Positions 53,307 to 64,000 of a DNA stretch of 64,000 nucleotides are shown here, in pieces. The DNA is from Amoebidium appalachense. Its lineage: Eukaryota > Ichthyosporea. Below the pieces are notes generated by a model that had not been told where the DNA came from, did no database searches, and saw only the letters and a program-made list of their open reading frames with translations. How positions within the stretch are numbered: the stretch's first letter is position 1; each line of letters starts with the position of its first letter. The position numbers and the translations under genes are program-made. The DNA lies in contig CAVNZM010000017.1 in assembly GCA_963693365.1 (NCBI GenBank), positions 2,356,001-2,420,000 on the forward strand, written 5' to 3'.

Positions 53307-54209
53307 CAACCTGGGTTGACACCCTGTTGCACCATTCTGTTAATGTTGTTGGGGAGACTCTGGTGCAGGTGGGAGGCGGATTGGGGGCTCTTAAGGGGCG
53401 GGCCTTGGTTGGGGGCCGATGTTTGCGTGTTGGCCGGAGCGGTGGGAATGATGATAGGGGCGGATGAGGGGGGCATCTTGGGAGACACGGGTTTGATAGA
53501 GGGGAGGGGGGCTGAATGGGGAATTCGAAACTCTGTGTGGAAAATATTAGTTAGTGGTTGTTACTGAGGCAGTTAGTGGTTGTTAATAGGGTCTATAGAC
53601 CGGTGCGAGACGGTGCGGCATGGGATCGGGTTTAAAAATGGCTCAGAATTTGCCAAGATATGGGGCAGCATTCTTTTACACGAGTTGGATGGCCATGTCT
53701 TCAAAAAAAAAAAAAAAAAAAACCATTGCGGAACTACAAGGCTTTCTCATGATAGCTTCAGTAAACTTTGATAGAAGCAAAACTTGGGAAGAGCACTGAG
53801 TGACCGGGGGAGGGTCCCAGGGGATGAGGGGGGGGGGGGGGGGGGGGGGGGGGTTACAAGTTATCCCAACGACCATGGGACTCATCGTCGAGACAGCTAG
53901 AGACTCACTGAGAGAGTAAGAATCCAAGTCTCATAGGGTACTGAGATAGGAGAAGAGGGGGGGGAAGGGGAAGGAGGGGGGGGAGGGGGGGGGGGGAGGG
54001 AGGGGGGGGGGGGGGGGGGGGGAACGTACCATCCTGGCTGCCACTGTTTGCATTCTTGTTTTTGCCCCGGCACGACCGGGAGGGACCCAGGCCCTGCAGA
54101 CAGCCCATGAACGGCATGGCCTCCTTGGGGGTGGACTTGCCGCGGTGCTTCTTCTTTTGCGGTGCTGAGGATAAGCTGTTCTCCGTCACATAGGGCACAA
54201 TCTTGCACT

Positions 54210-54264
<55 letters not shown>

Positions 54265-56118
54265 ATGGCGTTAGACTTAGCCACTGAAAGATGACTGATC
54301 AAGGCGGCCTTACTCCAGTCACCGTGGTTAGCAACATTTTCGAAGTGCCATGTTGCAGTTTTATCATGATCACACACGCTCGCACACCGTACTGCGATGA
54401 AATACTGATACTGAGGCACCAGCATGACACATGTCAGCAAACGTACCTTCCATTCATCGTTGCGTGGCTGGCCGACAACCAGGTCCAAAGGCTCGATCTT
54501 CGGAATGTACGCCGCGCCATTGCAGTCGCTGTTCATCATCGACAATGAGGTCAGGTCGGAAAAGTCAAATATGAACCCCGGCATGGGGAGGGTGCCTGAT
54601 TCGGCGGATGAAAGAAAATCGCTGCTAAACGGTGTTTTTATAGCTGATTGCATGCTCGAGGAGAATTCGCTCTCCGCCTCCAACATGGAATCGAATGCGC
54701 CTGGTGTGGGAAAATCGCAGAAATCTACTAGTGTGATATCATCGGGCGAACTGAACTCCATTTCAAACTGCTCCATTGCAGGGTCAGGGTCATTCTCGTT
54801 GGGTTGCCGTTGCAGCTCTGATGATTGGGCGGATGTTTCCAGAACGACTTCTTGATTGGTAGGGTCGATAATGGGGAGGGATCCGGAGTCCCAATGCGAA
54901 ACGAACGTGGAGTTATCCTCAAACGAAAATTCAACAATCTCGGCTTCATCTTGTGACTCGGTGGACGATGTTGGCTGAACGCTTAGATTCACCCCGCTTT
55001 GTTGTTGTGCTTGCATGCGCCCACACATACACGTGCATACCATTTGCATTTGTGCTGTTTCGCACGTGCTGTCTGTGATGCTATCGTTCCGTGGAAGCGA
55101 TTTGGGCGATTTAAGCCATACTGGGGTTGCCACAAATGGTTCCTCTGGCGAGGAACAGAGATCCATTTTGGGTTGCGCATAGGAGATGCTGTCGATGCCT
55201 GTGTGGTCTAAAAGACCAACCACAAATGTCTCGTCCTGAGATTGCCCCTGTGCGCATGATTGTAAATTTAGCAAAATATCATGCGTAAACCGAGGCCCGA
55301 TGTGATGCATGAACTTTCAAATTGCATGCCCACTGGCCATCCGAGACACACTGAGCTTGACAGTATAATGATTAACGTTTACACTGGGTATAAATATACA
55401 TTTTATAGCGAGACTTGAACCTCGCAGAGCCTTGCATGAAAACTAAGTTGTGTAGGGCCGCGCATTGCGCATACAATGTTTCTTCACAAAGACACCTCGA
55501 AGCTCAGTGCTCTTGAAAAATTTACGCACTCACGCAGTTTGCATGCACCGTTGAGCCGTAGTACCGTTCACTGTAGCTGCGACTAATACAATACTGCGGC
55601 GATCAGAGTATGTCTATGAGTGACAGAGGGCCACTTCAATGAATGAATCGAATCATTATGACAAGGAAGATCTCCTGAAAACATACCTGCCATGGTGATT
55701 GCTGCATCACGAAATGCTCAGAGTCCAGAAAGAAAGTGCCCTCAAACATCTGGTCGTCTGCCGCCGGTGACTGCATGTCTAAGGGTGAGAGCAAGCCTGA
55801 AACAGAACGGTCTAGGTTTGCTTGAGTTCCCGTAGACCCGGAGGAAATAGTGGGTGCGAGGGTGTGTTGTTTTTGTGAGGGAACTAGCAATGGTGATGAA
55901 GATGTGACGAAACCACCGAAAGAATTGTCAGGAACACGGGTTGGCAATGAGTGAGAACGTGTGGTTTTGAATTTGAGCTCGTAGTTGAATCGCTTGGAGG
56001 AGCTCTGGGAAGACTTGCGCAGGCGCAGTGTTTTCGTCTTGAACTGAAGTTCGTTACTAGTAGTGCCATGTGTGAGCGGAGCCAGGCATCTTTTTCTACA
56101 CAGAAACACAACCTGCAT
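51768..56118 (-). CDS. GATA-type zinc-finger transcription factor, six exons, 5' end uncertain
   Basis: Nuclear DNA-binding regulator. Exons on the minus strand: 55687-56118, 54447-55313, 54030-54207, 53311-53532, 52523-52827 and 51768-51863, joined in frame for 699 codons plus stop. The N-terminal exon is Ser/Thr/Lys-rich (ELQFKTKTLRLRKSS). The large exon is acidic with Phe/Asp motifs (VEFSFEDNSTF, LVDFCDFPTP, FIFDFSDLTSL) that look like activation segments. Then come a basic Lys-rich exon, a Pro/Gln/Asn exon and the finger, with a bipartite basic stretch (RRQKRRDYDGSPRPARKRRE). The last exon supplies THGHHRVPNK, equivalent to the HGxxRP tail of GATA fingers. A weak open frame at about 53,880-53,915 was excluded because phase only closes without it. 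The first exon also has acceptor-like sites (GTAATGCAG), so another 5' exon may exist. Confidence 0.88.
52137..52299 (-). mobile_element. R1 fragment in the last GATA intron
   Basis: Ends CGCATTCAAA then a C-run on the minus strand; the 5' break is after the AAACTCAGACGCAATTG region (CCCCAAGGGGTCGAAAC). Same orientation as the GATA gene. Confidence 0.88.
52523..52827 (-). other. GATA zinc finger with a 22-residue loop
   Basis: The finger reads CANCHTDRTPLWRK, then ASNAEGDVQVWN, then CNACGIYYR: C-x2-C-x22-C-x2-C. TPLWR and CNACG are the hallmark contacts and zinc ligands. Usual GATA loops have 17-20 residues, so four or five extra residues lie between the TPLWR strand and the second cysteine pair. 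The exon ends at YYR and the tail comes from the next exon. Confidence 0.9.
54211..54262. repeat. G-homopolymer of about 52 bp at a GATA acceptor
   Basis: On the sense strand a C-run leads directly into CAG/TGCAAG of the 54,030-54,207 exon, acting as its pyrimidine tract. Confidence 0.85.
55401..55407 (-). promoter_or_regulatory. TATAAAA box inside GATA intron 1
   Basis: TATAAAA on the minus strand lies about 90 bp upstream of ATG 55,310, the first methionine of the large GATA exon. It could drive a shorter isoform that keeps the acidic region and finger, or be the main promoter if the 55,687-56,118 exon belongs elsewhere. An in-frame TGA lies just upstream of that ATG on unspliced sequence, as expected for a true start. 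Confidence 0.4.
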
Positions 56119-58910
56119 TACAAAAAAGCCACAAATTTATATGCACATATCTGTTTAGCTATATTTAACTCTGTCGGAGCATGAAGTTCATGGCTGGTAG
56201 ACCGTGTAGGCCATATAGCCTATACGGTAATACAGTTGACGGTGTGAAGAGATAATGCTTTCCTGCCCGTTTTGTTGCCACGAGCATGGCGACAACCTTT
56301 CATGATTATAAACCAACCATATTCTTAGAAAGCATCCTCGGAAAGGCTGTTGGACAACTTGTATCTGCTCGAGAGTCTAAAGGGCCACAGACACGCGTCA
56401 CGCGGCGCACACTGTTGAACCTTTATGTGAGCATATCATTACGCAAATACAAAAGTAGAAAAAATAGCATTACCCCAAATTTTTAAAATCATTACTAAGG
56501 TACATTTCTCTCTCGGGAGTGTATGAACTACACCATGATGTGATCAATAAAAATACCCGCTAATTACAAAAATATATCCCGTTATTATGGGTTCTAACAC
56601 GAGTGTTTTTGTGTGGCGGACTTCAGCAAGGAGTCCGACAGGTCCACTCCAACAACATGGTATTAATAATAAGAAGTATTACTGTATTTGGTGTAGCAAT
56701 CGAGCTGGATATTGATTAGGAACAAAAGGATTTTTGATTTAGATGTTGTAAATCTAAGACAAAGAAAAACTATAAATGGTTCGAATCGTTGGCGCATATT
56801 TGAGCTAGATCTGATCCAGATAGAATATTTCGCGTGGCCTGAGTTCATGGAGGCAATTCCGCAGTGCTCATATTCGCAGTGTGGGCACATATAACAGTTA
56901 AAATACAACCTGTTTTTCAATTTGTTCGAAAGACTTTTTATATCCGAATGACTGCATGCCAAATACACTACTAACACTAAGAGTCACAATATACCACTCG
57001 GCCACCCCACATGGTCTGTACATGTGCAATCTGTCTACTCGTGTGTGAGCTGTCGTGGCAGATTCTGCAGAATCAAGTGCGTCACTTTGCGATCGCTGGT
57101 GCGGGTCCTGCAGCGCCTGGTGCTTGCAATATGCTTGGTCGCGTATTTCGGACAGACATAAGCAATCAGACAACTATAATGGCGTCATTATGACGCAATA
57201 TAGTTAGCCCCAAACTAAAGTAACTTTGTTCTTCATGCTATGTTATAAGTAAGAATACGTGCCAACTGATCATGAGTGATGAGCTATCCAGAAGAAAAAT
57301 AAAGTAGGCCGTATACTATTGAGTCAACAGGGTATATTACCGGTTTACCACCTGTGGAAAGCAAACTGGATTTATTGAAATATTAATATTTAATATTTAC
57401 GGCTTTTTTGTCCTTTAGTTTACATGTACAGCTGGAGCTGACTGTTTTGTTTTACCAGTGTGGGTTATAGAAAACCCCTGGCCATACATGGTCTTCATCA
57501 CTGTTTCGAATTCCATAATTGGCTTCTCTTTTTGATAGCATAGATAAAGGTACACAACACACTGTTTATAACGATTATTTCAAACAGAGTATTTCAAGTC
57601 ACTCCTAATCGAAAGAATAAGCAGCATAATACTTCTTATTTCCACAACTCAGCAAACAAGAGCCTGGTGTGCATGCGCATGCGCAGATGGCTAACTAACG
57701 ACCACAGGACCACGGCCATCTAGAAACACCCTAGATGGCCGTGCCACAGGACGAATTCAGATACCTGCCAGCGCTCCGGGCAGAAATAGGGCTATGTAAA
57801 GGCCTCATGATGTATGCTTAACATAGGCCTCGTGGGGATTAGCATGGAGGATGAGTGGGTTATGTACCGAGAGGCCCTGCACTGACCCTCACATTTCACT
57901 GATAAAGGCAGCCGTTGGCGTTGACTTTCACGTCATGGGGGTTTTCATCCACAGGGAATAGTGGATATATTTGCAGCATGCCTGGTAGAAAGCCTCCATC
58001 TAATTGGCCAAAGCCGAAGTTCGTATAAAAAGCTGCATTGCCGAGTCCCGACTGCCAAATATAGTCAATTCTCTAGCCATAAGCAAAGTTACTATATATG
58101 GCGAAAGCTGCAAAGTTCGCCCTTTGTTGATTGGTCGGTAGAAATTGACCAATGAAATGATGAGCCAGATTAGGCACGTTGAACCAACGCGTGGGCAGGA
58201 AGCAGGGTCGGAAATTTTGTGTCACAAAGTTGCAGTTTGGTTTTGGTCCAACGACTCGTCCAACTTCTTTATATTGTACTAATAAGGCTTGAGGGCTTGA
58301 ACGTAATTACGGAGCCACTCACCTTTTTCAGGTCATTTTCCTATCTATCTTCCCCTTCTAGGACCCTTCCTCGAAAGTCAGTGAGCCTAAGCCCAACGTA
58401 ACAACATTGTGCATCAGGGTGTGAACCTTGAGTTCAAGTATGTAAGCGAGCTGGCACGCCGACCAGCACAGCTGTTACAGACCGTTCAGTGCCATGGCAC
58501 ATGGGCCACACCGTCCGGGCCACCGAAAGAATTCCTATTCACTCCGGTAGGGTATTTTCTTACATATCTGCCCCAGCTACGACTGACTGGCTGAATGTGA
58601 AAATCGGACACCTTCCGGGTATTCAGGCTGTCAGGCCTACGTAGGGGCATTTTTGTACTCGTCACATCCGCGGCAGTTCATGACTCCGTTGGCTCGGAGT
58701 AGTGCACGTGGCACGAATATTAATTATGGCCAGACGCACTGTTACTCAGCATCATGCATGACATGATGCCCCGGACTCCGGAGGTTCAGTGGCTCAATCA
58801 ATCTCGTGACTGCAAGGCCGGTTCCCTGCGTGATCAACCATGAGTGACTCGCTTGAGTTCGAGGATGCGGAATGCAAAAAGGCAAACTTTAAACACGGGG
58901 CCCTGGCAAG
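56119..58910. other. AT-rich intergenic region upstream of the GATA gene
   Basis: Largely free of homopolymer runs and of supported exons. Short ORFs of 60-100 codons show no domain. At 56,992-57,005 the minus strand reads GTGGCCGAGTGGTA, a match to the tRNA-Ser/Leu D-arm/A box, but no matching B box or cloverleaf follows. Confidence 0.5.
57702..57752. other. Perfect 13-bp hairpin flanked by 9-bp direct repeats
   Basis: CACGGCCATCTAG (57,711-57,723), a 7-nt loop AAACACC, and CTAGATGGCCGTG (57,731-57,743). CCACAGGAC occurs exactly at 57,702-57,710 and again at 57,744-57,752. The arrangement resembles a minute insertion with a 9-bp target duplication. Confidence 0.75.
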
Positions 58911-58919
58911 CTCACACGC

Positions 58920-59059
58920 CACACACACACACTGTCACAGTGTCACGTGGCACACACACACACACACACACACACACGCTACCGTGACACACACACACAC
59001 ACGCACGCACACACCGCACACACACACACACATGTACACATGTACACACACACACTGTG

Positions 59060-59093
<34 letters not shown>

Positions 59094-59200
59094 GCGCGCG
59101 CGCGCGCGCGCGCGCGCGCACACACGCGTACTCACACCGCGGCCGTGTGACTGACAAAGTCACGCGCACACACTGTTAACCTGTGACCCACACGTACGTA

Positions 59201-59279
<79 letters not shown>

Positions 59280-59312
59280 CACACACACAAACACACACAA
59301 ACACACACACAC
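58920..59312. repeat. (CA)n field with GTGACAC and (CG)n variants
   Basis: CA repeats, including a near-perfect run at 59,203-59,277, mixed with CACGTGGCACAC, a (CG)n stretch at 59,093-59,119 and repeated CGTGACAC motifs. Confidence 0.9.
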
Positions 59313-59694
59313 ATATATGCATGCCACCGTGACCGTCGTGTTGCGCATGCGGTACCGTGTCACCGGTACGGAACCGTACTGCATATATTATGTCACGGTA
59401 ACAGTGGTGTGTGCCCGTGACAATGTTTGTGTACGGTATGACACAAAGTTACTGTACACAGCATTAATTGAAAACCTTGGGTGTGACACCACCGTGTGCC
59501 AGCTGCTATACGTAGGCGCGCACTCGGGCGTAGAGTCTGCGACTGATTAGTATGTGTGTGATACTATTTGCACATATCATGGTGCAGTGTCACAGTGTGT
59601 GTGTGTACGTGACAGAGAGAGAGTGTGTGTGTGTGTGTGTAGTGTGTGTGTGGTGCGTGCCGCAGTGCCACGGCCGCGCCGCGTGTGTCATGCA

Positions 59695-59734
<40 letters not shown>

Positions 59735-60710
59735 GGGGGGAGGGGGGGGGGAGAGAGAGAAAGAGAGAGAGAGAGACTCTGAGGGGAATACGGCCCGGGT
59801 GTTGTGTGTGTAGTGTGTGCCACGGTGCCAGTTTGTGTGTTTGACGGTGTTTGTGTGTCAGCTGATCTGCAGTATGCCACGGTGTGTGTACCTTGCATGC
59901 GTACACGTATGTGTGTGTGCACGTTTAAAAATGGTGTGTATACACATGAGTGTGTGCGTGTGTGACAGTGTCTGCGTATAGTCGACAGTACATGTCTTGC
60001 CGTGTGCAATGGTCAATGCTCACCCATCCATGATGTGTGTACATATACATAGGTCTTAGTAATCCAGCGCCGCTGAGATGCCTACAATGACGGTTATGTA
60101 ACTAAAAGGGAAAAAATCATCATGTACATACTATCCGGATGTGGTAAGTTTTAACTCGTATACGTGAAATAGGAACGACGAAATCGTTTTGAGGTTTGAT
60201 TGGTTGATATAGAAAATCTCAAGAGTCTGACGCAACATTTCTTATATTATGTTAAAAAAAGAAATTTAAAATATGAAATGTTGTTCGTGTGTGACATGAA
60301 ATTGATGAAGAGAGATGAGAAAACATTACAATTGGCTATAGAAAATGGTGCCGGGCGTGCCACGTGCACGGTGGTGTCCACCAATCAACGAGAGCCAAAT
60401 ATCGTCGGATACGTATACCAGAATTTCCAAAGTCGTCAAATCCGGATGAAGTTACCACCCCATAGTACGTGTTTGAGTGCCTGCCAATACTTAGTAAAAA
60501 TATATTTACAGCGATCATTCAGGATTGAGTCACAAATAAATCGCTGCATGTTTGAAGCCGTGGATAGAAACTTACTATATATATGGTAATTATTCCCTTA
60601 TGTTAACCGTTTAGGGGTAAATCCTGCAATACCCATTATTAAGGCATGTGTAACTTGACCCAGTCAGAGACTCTGATCATGATATGAGCCCACCCTGTGG
60701 TGTGTGTGTG
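59313..60710. other. Intergenic with simple repeats, no supported gene
   Basis: GTGACAC-type degenerate repeats to about 60,000, including a G-run at 59,697-59,733. Unique AT-rich sequence follows with one 129-codon plus-strand ORF (60,200-60,589) that shows no domain or splice context. Confidence 0.5.
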
Positions 60711-60712
60711 TA

Positions 60713-60969
60713 CAGTAGCCCCTCGCGTATTGGGTACGTACACCCCCGTTCTCGGCCAAAAGTGTACCAATACGCGAGGTGTACCAATACGTGAACGTGA
60801 CAGTTTCACTAGCAAGTTACCATATATGGGTGTTGCGTCTATGTATCTCATGTAAGTGTAGTGGGATATCTAGTAGTCTCCTTATACTATCGTGCCGGGC
60901 AGGCAGTGTACCAATACGCAAATGTACCAATTGACAAAGGTGTACCAACTAATATGCGGGTGTCTACTG
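60713..60969. mobile_element. pogo/Tigger-like MITE, 257 bp, TA target duplication
   Basis: The left end is CAGTAGCCCCTCGCGTATTG. The right end, reverse complemented, is CAGTAGACACCCGCATATTA. Both are flanked by TA (60,711-60,712 and 60,970-60,971). The CAGTAGNCCC start and TA duplication are those of the pogo/Tigger branch of Tc1/mariner. Inside, GTGTACCAATACGC and variants recur about five times. There is no transposase ORF, so it is non-autonomous. Confidence 0.8.
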
Positions 60970-60971
60970 TA

Positions 60972-61339
60972 GTAGTAGTAGCCCACCAAGTTGACTCACT
61001 GGCGCATGTGCAAAGCAGCATGATTTAATTAATTAATATTATAATTAGTGATAAGTGTAGGTGATTTGGTGAGGTTCTCTCCGTGTAATATGCGAGGCCC
61101 TGTCACTGGGGCCACCGTATGGACAAAACCTTCGTACTATTTTATTGTATTTGCGTTAGTGCGTGCACGTAAACTTCACTTTGAAAAAATATTAATACAC
61201 AAAGTTTAACACCATGATCCAATATAATTAGTATCATCAGAACTTTGCCATGGTCATGTAAATAGTACATATATTTTACAATTATAATATCTATCTATAT
61301 GTTCAGACTAACATCAATATAGTTACTACAGCACACATG
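60972..61339. other. Intergenic, AT-rich, downstream of S2P
   Basis: No ORF of note. It should contain the S2P 3' UTR and poly-A signals on the minus strand; no single signal was assigned. Confidence 0.5.
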
Positions 61340-63886
<2,547 letters not shown>

Positions 63887-64000
63887 CTGCACAGCCACAC
63901 GGGGTGAGCGGAAAGAAAACCAAATATGTGTTGGTTTGCCCCTACTGTGTGTGTTGCATTGTAGGCAGGTGATGTGTGGGAAAAGGAACAAAATGCAAAC

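Noticed and set aside
53880-53915. A possible additional GATA exon between 54,030 and 53,532
   Set aside because: Acceptor and donor exist, but the available phases create a stop at one junction, while joining the neighbouring exons directly gives a continuous frame.
60200-60589. A 129-codon plus-strand ORF in AT-rich sequence
   Set aside because: No domain, no splice context and composition like its surroundings.

Overview
The window is eukaryotic nuclear DNA from an intron-rich organism. Most of its length is intron and intergenic sequence made of long poly-C/poly-G runs, (CA)n, (CT)n and small satellites. Three conserved genes could be rebuilt exon by exon from splice sites, reading phase and family motifs. 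EFL1, GTPase of 60S ribosome maturation, is complete with 36 exons over about 31 kb. A GATA-type zinc-finger transcription factor has at least six exons. The 3' end of a site-2 protease (MBTPS2/S2P) has four exons and runs off the right edge. Close similarity of the EFL1 protein to the human one, intron density and the gene set suggest a unicellular holozoan or another intron-rich protist. An ichthyosporean is one possibility; this is inference and the species was not identified.

Layout. 1-2.6 kb: a plus-strand gene of unknown function entering from the left (one good terminal exon, one doubtful exon), preceded by a full copy of a dispersed repeat called R1 here. 4.2-8.9 kb: a minus-strand non-LTR retrotransposon (ORF1 plus endonuclease/reverse transcriptase ORF2) broken by three frameshifts, all at homopolymers. 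9.05-9.6 kb: a 540-bp element with terminal inverted repeats. 10.5-13.6 kb: a divergent pair of intronless paralogous coiled-coil genes. 13.6-18.4 kb: intergenic, with a compact bZIP-site/CRE/TATA/CCAAT cluster and a possible cysteine-rich exon. 18.46-49.35 kb: EFL1 (minus). 49.4-51.4 kb: nested inverted repeats around a short ORF. 51.77-56.1 kb: the GATA gene (minus). 56.1-61.3 kb: intergenic, with a hairpin flanked by 9-bp direct repeats and a pogo/Tigger-like MITE. 61.34-63.89 kb: S2P (minus).

The most striking signal is in the intron architecture. In 21 of 35 EFL1 introns a run of at least six C on the transcript strand starts within about 30 nt of the 5' splice site, often at position +5 to +15. 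The GATA gene (3 of 5 introns) and S2P (1 of 3) share it. Other introns instead begin with a minisatellite that iterates the donor sequence itself (introns 2 and 18, less clearly 31), or with a (GT)n run that contains the donor. Many acceptors are the end of a (CA)n run reading into CAG. The R1 repeats end in ATTCAAA followed by poly-C, are often truncated at the other end directly into another poly-C run, and every copy lying in a mapped intron has the same orientation as its host transcript. Together this suggests that introns here grow from their splice signals and that poly-C tracts serve as landing sites for a retroelement. Homopolymer lengths in an assembly may be inaccurate, so tract lengths are approximate.
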